From an uncultured Clostridia bacterium (GTDB taxonomy: Bacteria; Bacillota; Clostridia; Oscillospirales; Oscillospiraceae), in contig CAMHMZ010000006.1 of the NCBI GenBank assembly GCA_946186375.1, forward strand, positions 1 through 64,000: a stretch of 64,000 bases of DNA. The letters run 5' to 3'. Made by a program: the position numbers and the translations under genes. The first letter of the stretch is position 1. Every line of letters starts with the position of its first letter. Positions 53,733-63,918 of the stretch are shown piece by piece. The notes beneath the pieces are model-generated. The model worked only from the letters and a program-made list of their open reading frames with translations. It ran no database searches and had not been told where the DNA came from.

Positions 53733-54236
53733 CTACTTTCGTTCCGCCTCCGTGATCTCGCCGACGAACATCCAATGGGGCTGCCAGTCGGCATAGAGGC
53801 CTTTGTCGATCTCCGGGGCCAGGCCCTCGCGCTCGAAGGGCCCCTCGTAGAGCTTGTGGCAGAGGAAGGTCAGCTCGGCCTCCTCGAAGGTGACGCCCTC
53901 GCCGATGGCCTCCGGCGTGAGGCCCGCCGCGGCCACCTTGTCCCCGTCGCGCCCGGAGTGAGTGCCCAGATAGCTCAGCGCGCGGCGATATTCCGGCGGG
54001 AAGAAGGACACCGTGAAGGTATCGCTTTCCAGCAGATGATCCCAGGTGTAGCGCTCGGGATTGACGTAGACCGTCACGATCGGGCGGCCCTTGCCGGGCG
54101 CTCCCCAGATGGTGCCGAGGCTGCCCCAGGCGATGGTGCAGGTGTTGTAGCGCTCGATGCTCCCCGCCGTGACAAGGCCCCAGCGGTTGTTAAACAGATC
54201 GAACACCGCATAGTCCTCTTTTTCAAAAGCCTTCAT
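53733..54236 (-). CDS. Flavin reductase-like domain protein (flavoredoxin type)
   Basis: 167-residue FMN-binding split-barrel protein. Seen: NNRWGLVTAGSIERYNTCTIAWGSLGTIWGAPGKGRP in parts (GLVTAGS, NTCTIAWGSLG), TVYVNPERYTWDHLLESDTFTVSFFP, and a C-terminal HWMFVGEITEAERK. Such proteins bind FMN and may pass electrons between flavins and ferredoxin or reduce small molecules. ATG at 54236 after AAAGGAG. First gene of an apparent operon with moaA and moaB. Confidence 0.82.
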   Translation of the reverse strand: MKAFEKEDYAVFDLFNNRWGLVTAGSIERYNTCTIAWGSLGTIWGAPGKGRPIVTVYVNPERYTWDHLLESDTFTVSFFPPEYRRALSYLGTHSGRDGDKVAAAGLTPEAIGEGVTFEEAELTFLCHKLYEGPFEREGLAPEIDKGLYADWQPHWMFVGEITEAERK

Positions 54237-54267
54237 GCGCACTTCTCCTTTATCGTTCACTAAATTG

Positions 54268-54296
54268 AGTATAACGGCTTTTCTCTCATATTGCAA
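54268..54296 (-). promoter_or_regulatory. Promoter of the flavin reductase-moaA-moaB operon
   Basis: TTGCAA (54296-54291), exact 17-bp spacer, TATACT (54273-54268) on the minus strand. Confidence 0.72.
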
Positions 54297-54336
54297 GCGT
54301 CTGCTCGCCGTCGGCGCGGCGAGGCAAATTTCTCTA

Positions 54337-54365
54337 TGGACGAAAGGCGGCGCTTGTGATACACT
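54337..54365 (+). promoter_or_regulatory. Promoter of the PAP2 gene
   Basis: TGGACG (54337-54342), 17-bp spacer, TACACT (54360-54365), 35 nt before the ATG at 54401. Confidence 0.5.
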
Positions 54366-54400
54366 AAACGCACACAGCAACGAGAGAAAGGAGCCTTTTT

Positions 54401-55045
54401 ATGCCGCTCACCCCCGCCGCGCAATGGCTCAACACCGCCTTTGCCGGCTTCGATCAGTCCGTCACCGCCGCCGTGCACAAGCTCTACGAGATCGGCGGCC
54501 CCTTCTTTACGCCGTTCATGAAGCTCATCTCCCTTCTGGGCAAGGGCGGGATCTTCCTGATTTTGCTCTCCCTCGCGCTCATCGTCTTCAAGCCCACGCG
54601 CCGCTTCGGGACGGCGATGCTGCTCGGCGTGAGCATCGGCGCCATCTTCACGAACCTCTTCATCAAGGTCGTCATCGCGCGCCCGAGGCCCTATGCCGAT
54701 CCGGCGGGCTTCTTCTACCCGCTCTGGGACATGATGGGCCGGGCCATGGAGAGCGACAAGAGCTTCCCCTCCGGCCATACGACCGCGGCCTTTGCCACGA
54801 TGGTGCCGGTGTTTTTGCTCGGCAACAAGCACGTGAGCTGGACGGCGCTGATCTTCGCCTTTCTGATGGGCATCTCCCGGATCTATCTGGTGGTCCACTA
54901 TCCCTCCGACGTGCTCGGCGGCCTCATCGTCGGAACGATCGCCGGCATCCTCGGCACGCTGCTGGCCCAGCGCGTCATGCCGCAGAAGTATTACGACAAG
55001 GACCTGTTCGGCCGCGACTATAAGGGGAAACACGAATGTTCTTAG
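54401..55045 (+). CDS. PAP2-family membrane phosphatase
   Basis: 214 residues, about five or six transmembrane helices, with all three PAP2 motifs: KVVIARPRPYADP, FPSGHTTAAFAT and SRIYLVVHYPSDVLGG. Acts on membrane lipid phosphates such as phosphatidylglycerol phosphate or undecaprenyl diphosphate; the exact substrate is unknown. ATG at 54401 after AAAGGAG. Overlaps the next gene by 10 nt. Confidence 0.88.
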   Translation: MPLTPAAQWLNTAFAGFDQSVTAAVHKLYEIGGPFFTPFMKLISLLGKGGIFLILLSLALIVFKPTRRFGTAMLLGVSIGAIFTNLFIKVVIARPRPYADPAGFFYPLWDMMGRAMESDKSFPSGHTTAAFATMVPVFLLGNKHVSWTALIFAFLMGISRIYLVVHYPSDVLGGLIVGTIAGILGTLLAQRVMPQKYYDKDLFGRDYKGKHECS

Positions 55046-55431
55046 GAAAAGTGAGAAAGCTCAAGGGCGTGGATAGAAAGTTCATCCGCGACCAGGAGCA
55101 TATCGACGATTATCTCGCCGCCGAGGCGATCGGGCGTGTCCGCTTCGGCAGGCTCTGCTTCTACTACCGCGATCTCGGCGTGAAGTACTACGTGCCCTAC
55201 GACTATATCGAGCGCGCGTTCATCCGCATCAGCGAGTGCCAGCCAGACGACAGCCCCGCCTATTATTACTATCGGCTCATCCTCGTCCACGGCGACAAAG
55301 AATTCGCCAACCTCATCTTCAACAAAGAGAAGGAGGCCGACGACGCACTCGCCCGGCTCTCGTCTCTCTGCCCGGACATGGCGGTCGGCTACGTGCCGCC
55401 CCCCGGTGGAAGAAAGCCGAGCTTCAAGTAA
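55036..55431 (+). CDS. Hypothetical protein cotranscribed with PAP2
   Basis: 131-residue soluble protein, rich in Tyr and charged residues (KYYVPYDYIERAF, YYYYRLILVHGDKEF). I recognise no family. It starts inside the PAP2 gene end and stops just before a strong terminator, so the two form one transcription unit and are probably coupled in translation. Confidence 0.72.
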   Translation: MFLGKVRKLKGVDRKFIRDQEHIDDYLAAEAIGRVRFGRLCFYYRDLGVKYYVPYDYIERAFIRISECQPDDSPAYYYYRLILVHGDKEFANLIFNKEKEADDALARLSSLCPDMAVGYVPPPGGRKPSFK

Positions 55432-55440
55432 ACACACAAG

Positions 55441-55472
55441 AAAAAGGATCGTGAAGCTTCACGATCCTTTTT
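55441..55472. terminator. Bidirectional terminator
   Basis: Perfect palindrome AAAAAGGATCGTGAAG / CTTCACGATCCTTTTT, continuing into T8. Shared by the convergent 55036-55431 and rqcH genes. Confidence 0.9.
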
Positions 55473-57186
55473 TTAATCTGTTCACAAGCTCCTCGCCGCA
55501 TTCGGCGAGGATCGTCCGGTAGTCCGTATAGATCACCTTGCCCGGCAGCGCCCCGGAGGGCTTTTTCACGTGGCGCAGCATGGTGTAGTCCACCGGCGTC
55601 TTGCCGCCGTCCCGCGCCTGCGAGTGCCACACGGCAAGGGCCGCCGCCTGCTCGAGAGAACGCGCGGGCGGCTCGAGACCGTCACAGCGGAGGATGACGT
55701 GGCTGCCGTGCACCTTCTGGGTGTGCAGCCAGTAGTCCGTGCGCCGGGCGAGCTTTGTCGTCAGCTCGTCGTTCTGTGTTCCCGTCCGGCCGACGAGCAC
55801 CTCCAGCCCGTCGTCCGTTACATAGCGCAGGGGCTGCTGCGGCTTGCCGCGGTCGGGTTTGGCGCTTTTCTTTTTGCGCAGTACCCCCTGCTCCGTCAGC
55901 TCCCGGCGGAGCTCGGCCAGATCTTTCTCGCTCTCAGCCCGCTGTGCCTCGTCGAGCGAGGCCTCCAGATAGTCGAGCTTCTTCTCGCCCTCGGCGATGA
56001 GCGCCGTCAGATGCTCCTCCGCGGCCTTCTGCTTGTTATATTGCTTGTAGAGCGCGGCGGCGTTGGCCTGCGGGGTCTTGAGCACGTCAAGCTCGATCTC
56101 CGTCTCCGGGCAGCCCTCCTCATAGAAATCCTCGCAGCGGAGCACCCGATCGCCCTTCTTGAGCCGATAGAGATTGGCCATGATGAGATCGGCCCGGCGG
56201 CGCAGCGTTTCGCGCTCCCCGGAAAGCCGCAGCTCCTCCCGCTGGCTGCTCAGCTTGCGCTGCAGCCGGTCCCGCGCGCTCTTGAGCGCCTGTGTCAGCT
56301 CCCGGCCGCGTCGGCGGCGCAGCTCGTCCCGGTCGCGCCGGGCGTAGAAGGCGTCCAGGAGCTCCGAATAGCTCCCGGCCTTTTCGCAGCTTGAGCCCTC
56401 GCCGTACTGCCGGACAGGCAGGAAGCTGAAGTCCGCCGCTTCCCCATCGCGCAGCAGCAGCGTCGGCTCGGTCTCCCCGGCGTCGATACAGGCGCGCAGC
56501 GCGTCGAGACAGGGCTCCAGCGCGTCCCAGTCCTCGCCGCAGCGCAGCGCCAGCTCCCGGCACCAGAGGGGCGAGAGCCCGGCATAGGTCTCCAGAAGCC
56601 ACTTGTCGATGGGCCTCGTCCGGTCCGCCGCCTCGAGCAGCACAGCGCGCTCGGCCTCCGTCGAGGCGAGAAAATCGGTCTTCTCCTGCCTCGGCGGCAG
56701 GCGGTAGATCATGCCGGGCAGCAGCGCCCGGTCCCGGTCGCCCGCGAAGTCCATGCGGCGCAGGCAGTCGATGATGCGCCCGTCAGCGCCGATGAGCACG
56801 ATATTTGCGCTGCGCCCGATGAGCTCGACGGCAAGCGTGCGCCCGGCTGTGTCTCCGAGCTCGTCGCGCGCCTCGAGCTCGATGAGAAGAAGCCTTTCGT
56901 GCTGCGGCTGCGTAACGGAGAGGATGCGCGCGCCGCCGAGATGCTTGCGCAGCAGCATGCAGAACATCGGGGGCTCGGCCGGGTTCTCGGGGCTCTCCCG
57001 GGTAAAATGCACGCGCGCGCCGGAGGCGGAGGCCGCGATCAAGAGCTTTTTATTCCCCGCGCTCGTGCGCAGAGAGAGCAGCACGCGGTCCCTGTCCGGC
57101 TGCTGGATCTTGTCGATCTTTGCGCCTGTGAGAAGCGGCATGAGCTCTTTCGTCAGCGCGCAGAGAAAAACAGCGTCGAGCGGCAT
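55459..57186 (-). CDS. rqcH: RqcH/NFACT-family ribosome quality-control protein
   Basis: 575 residues. NFACT-N domain with the start MPLDAVFLCALTKELMPLL and GAKIDKIQQPDRDRVLL, a helix-hairpin/coiled-coil middle (about 270-430), and a C-terminal NFACT-R domain with TDDGLEVLVGRTGTQNDELTTK in parts and YWLHTQKVHGSHVILR. RqcH binds stalled 50S subunits and adds alanine tails to nascent chains; older annotation calls it fibronectin-binding. ATG at 57186, 1 nt after mrnC. Confidence 0.92.
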   Translation of the reverse strand: MPLDAVFLCALTKELMPLLTGAKIDKIQQPDRDRVLLSLRTSAGNKKLLIAASASGARVHFTRESPENPAEPPMFCMLLRKHLGGARILSVTQPQHERLLLIELEARDELGDTAGRTLAVELIGRSANIVLIGADGRIIDCLRRMDFAGDRDRALLPGMIYRLPPRQEKTDFLASTEAERAVLLEAADRTRPIDKWLLETYAGLSPLWCRELALRCGEDWDALEPCLDALRACIDAGETEPTLLLRDGEAADFSFLPVRQYGEGSSCEKAGSYSELLDAFYARRDRDELRRRRGRELTQALKSARDRLQRKLSSQREELRLSGERETLRRRADLIMANLYRLKKGDRVLRCEDFYEEGCPETEIELDVLKTPQANAAALYKQYNKQKAAEEHLTALIAEGEKKLDYLEASLDEAQRAESEKDLAELRRELTEQGVLRKKKSAKPDRGKPQQPLRYVTDDGLEVLVGRTGTQNDELTTKLARRTDYWLHTQKVHGSHVILRCDGLEPPARSLEQAAALAVWHSQARDGGKTPVDYTMLRHVKKPSGALPGKVIYTDYRTILAECGEELVNRLKKGS

Positions 57187-57187
57187 G

Positions 57188-57589
57188 TCACTTCACCTCC
57201 ACAGCTTGAGTGAACAGTTCCTCGATCCGCTCCGTACGCCCAAGGAGATAAAGCCAGCCGAAGAGCGCCTCCAGCGCCGTCGCGGCGTGGTACTCCCCTA
57301 CGCTTGCGCCCTGGGGGGCGGCGTGCATCTTCGCGTTGCGGGCGCGGCGGTAGACGGCCTGCTCCTCCTCGCTGAGAAGCGGCAGCAGGCGCGCGGCGGC
57401 CTCCGCCTGTGCGGGGGCCTTCACATAGGCGACCGTGCTGCGGTGCAGATCCTGCACGGCGAGATGCCCCTGCGCGCAGAGGCTGCCGCGCACGAGCAGC
57501 TCATAGACGGCGTCGCCCACATGGGCCAGGCCAACGGCGCTGATACGCTCGACCTCTTCCTTCGGCAGATGCGGGATGAATTCTGTCAT
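57188..57589 (-). CDS. mrnC: Mini-ribonuclease III
   Basis: 133 residues, the catalytic RNase III domain without an RNA-binding domain, which trims 23S rRNA precursors in Firmicutes. Seen: LAHVGDAVYELLVRG (catalytic Asp region), VKAPAQAEAARLL-type segment and YHAATALEALFGWLYLLG with the second acidic cluster. One nt before rqcH. Confidence 0.92.
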   Translation of the reverse strand: MTEFIPHLPKEEVERISAVGLAHVGDAVYELLVRGSLCAQGHLAVQDLHRSTVAYVKAPAQAEAAARLLPLLSEEEQAVYRRARNAKMHAAPQGASVGEYHAATALEALFGWLYLLGRTERIEELFTQAVEVK

Positions 57590-57604
57590 AGTCCCTCCGT
57601 AAAA

Positions 57605-57633
57605 GGCGGGAGTCCTTTGCAGAGACTCCCGCC
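57605..57633 (-). terminator. Terminator after ftsK
   Basis: GGCGGGAGTC / GACTCCCGCC with a 9-nt loop, minus exit TTTTAC. It lies between ftsK and mrnC, so mrnC-rqcH may need their own promoter or readthrough. Confidence 0.75.
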
Positions 57634-57637
57634 ATCC

Positions 57638-60328
57638 TTATTCTTCCGTTTCCTCAGCGTTCTCGCTCATCTCGCGCGCCAGCTCGAAGCCATCGTCGCT
57701 CGCGAGGCCGAGCTGCACCTGGATGTCATGCCAGCCCTGGTGATCGACGACCACGCTGCGGGGCTTGGCGCCCTCGTAGGGGCCGACGATGCCGAGCTCC
57801 TCCATCTGGTCGACGATGCGCGCGGCGCGGGAATAGCCGAGCTTCACCTTGCGCTGCAGCATGGACACGGAGCAGCTGCCCGCCTCCAGCACGGCCTCGA
57901 CCGCCTGGGGCAGCATCTCGTCGTAATCGCCGGCAGCGCCGCTGTCCTCGGACTCCTCCTTGCTGCCGGAGCTCTTGGCCTCGGCGGCCTTGTCCATGAA
58001 CTGTTCGATCTCGTCGTTCTTCTCCGCCTCGCCCGTGTGGGCCTTGATGAACTCCACGACGGCCTCGCGCTCCTCGTCGGAGACGAAGGCGCCCTGGATG
58101 CGGGTGGGCTTGGTGCTGCCGATGGGGTTAAAGAGCATGTCGCCGCGGCCCACGAGCTTCTCCGCGCCCGCCTGGTCGAGGATGATGCGGCTGTCCAGCG
58201 CGCCGGACACGGCGAAGGCGATGCGCGAGGGGATATTGGCCTTCATAAGGCCGGTGATGATGTCCGCCGAGGGGCGCTGCGTGGCAACGACCAGGTGCAT
58301 GCCCGCGGCGCGTCCCATCTGGGCCACGCGGCAGATGCTCTCCTCGACCTCCTTGGCCGCGATCATCATGAGGTCGGCCAGCTCGTCGATGACGACCACC
58401 ACCTGCGGCAGGGTCGGCTCTCCGTTCGCGGCGCAGTGCTTGTTGTACCCGGCCAGGTCGCGCACGCCCGCCTCGGAGAAGAGGCGATAACGCTTGAGCA
58501 TCTCGACCACGGCCCACTGCAGCGCACCTGCGGCCTTCTTGGGATCGGTGACGACCGGGACGTAGAGATGTGGGATGCCGTTATAGATGCCGAGCTCGAC
58601 CATCTTCGGGTCGATCATGATGAGCTTCACCTCATCCGGGCGCGCCTTGTACAGAAGGCTCAGGATGAGGGAGTTCATGCAGACGGATTTGCCGGAGCCG
58701 GTCGTGCCCGCGATCAGCAGGTGCGGCAGCTTCGAGATATCGCCGATCACAGCCTCGCCGCCGATATCCTTGCCCAGCGAAAAGCTCAGCTTCGAGCGGG
58801 CGGTGATGAATTTCTGCGACTCGAGGATATCGCGCAGATACACGGGGCTCACCTGGCGGTTCGGCACCTCGATGCCGACCGTGGCGATCTTGTCGGGAAT
58901 GGGCGCGATGCGCACGTTCGCCACGCCCAGCGCAAGCGCGAGGTCGCCGGCCAGATTGGTGACGCGGGCGAGCTTGACGCCCTTTTCGAGCTCGATATCA
59001 TAGCGCGTGACGGTGGGGCCGCGCGTCACATCGACGATCGCGGCGTCGATGCCAAAGCTCCGGATCGCCTCCTCGAGGCGCTGGCGGTTGACACGGATCT
59101 CGTCGCGTCCGTCCGGGCCGGAGGAGCCGGCGCTGCTTTTCAGCAGCTCCAGCGGCGGGAATTCGTAATCCCCGGCCGGTCCGGCGGAGCCGGCCACGGC
59201 CTCGGCCACAGCCTTCGCCTCGGCGGCCACGACTTCTTTTTTGATCTTTTTCTTCGGCGGATCGTTGATCTCCGCTATGACAGGCGTACGGCCCAGCTTC
59301 TTTCCATCGGGCCGGTATTCGATGAAGCCCTCGCCCACATCCCTGCCCCGGGCCAGATCCGGCGCGGGCTCGCTCTGCGGCTGGGGCGCTTCCGCGGGCG
59401 CGGTATTCGCGCTCTCCGTCGGCTTCCTGCGGACCTTTGTCCGGGTGGCGGCGGGCTTGCGGAAGAGTTCCTCGTCCTCCGGCTCCTCAAAGCGGCCAAG
59501 CGGCAGAGGCTTCTCGTCCTCGCCCAGCGGCACGTCGATATCCCGGCCGTTGTTGCCGTAGTTGCTGATGCGGGCCTCCTCGACACGCTTCTGCGCACGC
59601 GTCGGCTTTATCCAGCTCGGCTCCAGCTCGCGGGAGGCCCGGGTTGTGCGGCGCATCTCAGCGGGCAGGGGTTCCGGCTCGGGCTCCGGCTCATAGGGCA
59701 GCGTCGCGCGCTCCTTGATGCGCCCGGCCATGGCCGTCAGATTGAGGCGCAGGCCGATGACAAGGAAGATCAGAAACAGGGCCAGCAGGATCAGAAAGCC
59801 GCCGATATGGCTGAAGGCGCGCTCTGTCCCCTCGGCGATCAGGCCGCCGACGACGCCGCCGGAGGCGAGGTCCTTCCCGGAGAGGAAGAAGCTGTCAAGG
59901 GAGGTTTTGAAGTCAAAGCTCTCTCCAACAGGCTCGGCAAATAGAAGATGCGCCATGCCCGCAAAGAGGATCGGCAGCAGCAGCAGGCTGAAGACCCGGA
60001 AGGCCACGGGACGGCCCCGGTGGAAAAACAGCGCCAGCGCGGCGACAAGGAAGACCGGGACCGTGACATACAATCCCCAGCCGAGCAGGCCGCCCAGAAA
60101 GTCGATCACATAGGCGACGACGGCGCCCTCGCGGTTGAAAAAACCGATGATCACCAGCGCCGCCAGAAACAGGAACACGCCGCCCGCGATCTCACGGCGG
60201 TGCGGCTCTCCGACCGGGGCGGGCGGGACGGCGTTTTCCACGCGCTTTTTCGGCGCGGGAGCGCTTTTTTTGATGGGCGCGGCCTTTTTGGCGGCAGTTT
60301 TCTTTTGTGCGGTTTTCTTTTGTGCCAT
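57638..60328 (-). CDS. ftsK: DNA translocase FtsK/SpoIIIE
   Basis: 896 residues. Lys/Ala-rich start, four transmembrane helices (about 50-205), a long charged Pro/Glu linker (about 210-400), then the alpha/beta motor with VTRYDIELEKGVKLARV, Walker A GTTGSGKSV (about 545), IDPKMVELGIYNGIPHL and Walker B VVVIDELADLMM (about 650). The C-terminal gamma winged helix (SVSMLQRKVKLGYSRAARIVDQME in parts, about 810-870) reads KOPS-type DNA sites. Pumps DNA at division or sporulation septa. Starts 15 nt after uppP. Confidence 0.95.
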   Translation of the reverse strand: MAQKKTAQKKTAAKKAAPIKKSAPAPKKRVENAVPPAPVGEPHRREIAGGVFLFLAALVIIGFFNREGAVVAYVIDFLGGLLGWGLYVTVPVFLVAALALFFHRGRPVAFRVFSLLLLPILFAGMAHLLFAEPVGESFDFKTSLDSFFLSGKDLASGGVVGGLIAEGTERAFSHIGGFLILLALFLIFLVIGLRLNLTAMAGRIKERATLPYEPEPEPEPLPAEMRRTTRASRELEPSWIKPTRAQKRVEEARISNYGNNGRDIDVPLGEDEKPLPLGRFEEPEDEELFRKPAATRTKVRRKPTESANTAPAEAPQPQSEPAPDLARGRDVGEGFIEYRPDGKKLGRTPVIAEINDPPKKKIKKEVVAAEAKAVAEAVAGSAGPAGDYEFPPLELLKSSAGSSGPDGRDEIRVNRQRLEEAIRSFGIDAAIVDVTRGPTVTRYDIELEKGVKLARVTNLAGDLALALGVANVRIAPIPDKIATVGIEVPNRQVSPVYLRDILESQKFITARSKLSFSLGKDIGGEAVIGDISKLPHLLIAGTTGSGKSVCMNSLILSLLYKARPDEVKLIMIDPKMVELGIYNGIPHLYVPVVTDPKKAAGALQWAVVEMLKRYRLFSEAGVRDLAGYNKHCAANGEPTLPQVVVVIDELADLMMIAAKEVEESICRVAQMGRAAGMHLVVATQRPSADIITGLMKANIPSRIAFAVSGALDSRIILDQAGAEKLVGRGDMLFNPIGSTKPTRIQGAFVSDEEREAVVEFIKAHTGEAEKNDEIEQFMDKAAEAKSSGSKEESEDSGAAGDYDEMLPQAVEAVLEAGSCSVSMLQRKVKLGYSRAARIVDQMEELGIVGPYEGAKPRSVVVDHQGWHDIQVQLGLASDDGFELAREMSENAEETEE

Positions 60329-60343
60329 GAATAGACCTCTCGA

Positions 60344-61177
60344 TCAGAAGATCAGCGTAAGGATGATGCTCAGCACGCCCACGACCCAGCAGTAATAGGC
60401 AAAGCTGCCGAACTTGCCGCTGCGGGAAATGCGCTTGAGCAGACTGATGGCGCCGATGCCGGTGACCATTGCGACGGCGGTGCCGATCAGATAGGCGGGC
60501 ATGCTGTGCCAGTCGATGCCCTCGCGCGCGGCGTCCACAAAGCTGAGGATGTTCGCGCCCAGCACGGCGGGCAGACTGAGCAGGAAGGAATACTTGACGG
60601 CGTAGTCACGGCGCAGCCCGGTGGCCAGGCCAGCGGTGATCGTGGTGCCGGAGCGGGAGAGCCCCGGGATCGTCGCCGCGCACTGGCAGACGCCGATCAG
60701 CAGCGCGTCCAGAAAGCTCATGTTCCGCTCGGTCTTGCTGCCCTGCGCCATCCTGTCGGAGACGTAGAGCATGCAGCCGGTGAGCACGAGCATCACGCCG
60801 ATGAAGATGCTGTTATAGTAGAGTCCCTCGAGCATGTCGTTGACCGGTAAAACCAGAAAGAGCGGCAGCGTGCCAACGACGATCAGCAAAAAGAGCCGCG
60901 CGGCCGGATAATGGGCGCGCTTCTCTCCCGCCAGGGGGCCCGCGCCCGCGAAGGCGATCACCTCGAAGAACATCTGCACGATGTCCTCCCAGTAGACGAC
61001 GCAAACGGACACGAGCGTGCCGAGATGCAGCAGCACGTCGAAGAACATATGGCCGCCCTCGGCCGTGGTCATGTGGAAAAGATTATTTAAGATAGACAGA
61101 TGCCCGGAGCTGGAGATCGGCAAAAATTCTGCCAGTCCCTGCACCAGTCCGAGCAGGATCGCGTTCCATATAGACAA
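60344..61177 (-). CDS. uppP: Undecaprenyl-diphosphatase
   Basis: 277-residue polytopic membrane enzyme recycling undecaprenyl diphosphate for cell-wall synthesis. Seen: LGLVQGLAEFLPISSSGHLSIL (glutamate and PISSSGH motifs, about 8-30) and CQCAATIPGLSRSGTTITAGL (GxSRSG motif, about 170-190). Complete. Confers low-level bacitracin tolerance in relatives. Its upstream region holds a TATAAT (61234-61229) without a clear -35. Confidence 0.95.
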   Translation of the reverse strand: MSIWNAILLGLVQGLAEFLPISSSGHLSILNNLFHMTTAEGGHMFFDVLLHLGTLVSVCVVYWEDIVQMFFEVIAFAGAGPLAGEKRAHYPAARLFLLIVVGTLPLFLVLPVNDMLEGLYYNSIFIGVMLVLTGCMLYVSDRMAQGSKTERNMSFLDALLIGVCQCAATIPGLSRSGTTITAGLATGLRRDYAVKYSFLLSLPAVLGANILSFVDAAREGIDWHSMPAYLIGTAVAMVTGIGAISLLKRISRSGKFGSFAYYCWVVGVLSIILTLIF

Positions 61178-61234
61178 AGGCTTTGCACCTCCATAGTCTG
61201 ATCAGGCGCCTTCCGGCGTGTCAACTTCATTATA

Positions 61235-61628
61235 TTATCACAGTTATGCTTTGAGCACAAGAGAAAAAGACAGATTATGTCACCTTATTTTTTCTTCTCT
61301 TTCCCCCGACCCGCAGTGCCGCTCCAGGCTCTTCGTGCGCAGCGCTTTGGGAGATTTGACGGGAGTATGAAATTTCCGTTTCTTTTGTTTAGAACGTGCA
61401 AAAAGCGGAAATGCGGCGGCCTCATGCTTTCTTCTCTTTTGGTGCTTTTGACGGGTTTTCCGCTGATTTGCGGGAGGATGTGCGTTTTGTTTCCGGGAGA
61501 TTTGCGTCGCCGCTCGTGAATTTTTCGTCAACGCTTGTGCATCTTGCTGAAACTTCCCTTTTTTGAAAGGCTTTTTTCGTTGTTTCACATGAACTTGGTC
61601 ATTTCGACTAAATCCGGCTGAATTTTCG
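61235..61628. other. Intergenic stretch, no gene recognised
   Basis: About 400 nt between the uppP promoter region and the hppA promoter, AT-richer than its surroundings and pyrimidine-rich on the plus strand. A Lys/Arg/Gln-rich open frame (61280-61663, minus) lacks a ribosome site and family resemblance. I see no tRNA, known ncRNA or repeat here. Confidence 0.5.
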
Positions 61629-61657
61629 TTGAATTTTTCGAGCGCATCGTGTAAAAT
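61629..61657 (+). promoter_or_regulatory. hppA promoter
   Basis: TTGAAT (61629-61634), 17-bp spacer, TAAAAT (61652-61657), 43 nt before the ATG at 61701. Confidence 0.7.
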
Positions 61658-61700
61658 ACACAAATGTCAGAGGACTTCATTGGACTGGAGGGTTTCGATT

Positions 61701-63692
<1,992 letters not shown>

Positions 63693-63702
63693 TCAACAGT
63701 AA

Positions 63703-63864
63703 TACTGATACCCGATAAAAACAAGACATTCTTTGCGGCCAGAATTGTGCCATACTGCGTTGAGCTCCTTGACCATATATCTCCATTATGCTCTGCGGAG
63801 CCCGCCTTGTCTGGCGCAATTCTGACTCGCAAATCTCTGTCTACTTTCTATCAGGTATCAGTAT
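63703..63864. mobile_element. About 160-bp foldback (MITE-like) element downstream of hppA
   Basis: Terminal inverted repeats ATACTGATACCCGATA (left) and TATCAGGTATCAGTAT (right). Further inside TTTGCG..CAGAATTGTGC pairs with GCGCAATTCTG..CGCAAA, and GAGCTCC with GGAGCCC. The whole segment is an imperfect palindrome with no coding capacity. It shares no sequence with the 18.95-kb element, so it is a second family. A target duplication is not clear. Confidence 0.72.
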
Positions 63865-63871
63865 AAACAAC

Positions 63872-63914
63872 AAAAAACGGAGTCGAAGGTTCTTTCCTTC
63901 GGCTCCGTTTTTTG
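63872..63914. terminator. Bidirectional terminator between hppA and engB
   Basis: AACGGAGTCGAAGG / CCTTCGGCTCCGTT (one G-T wobble) with a 6-nt loop, flanked by A6 and T6. Confidence 0.88.
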
Positions 63915-63918
63915 TTTT

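Noticed and set aside
61206-61225. Third possible copy of the GTAAACG foldback family near uppP (CGCCGGAAGGCG followed by TGATCAG on the minus strand)
   Set aside because: Only the hairpin centre and TGATCAG match; the ends are missing, so chance similarity cannot be excluded.
61280-61663. Lys/Arg/Gln-rich 127-codon frame on the minus strand
   Set aside because: No ribosome site or promoter facing it, low-complexity composition due to base bias, overlaps the hppA promoter.
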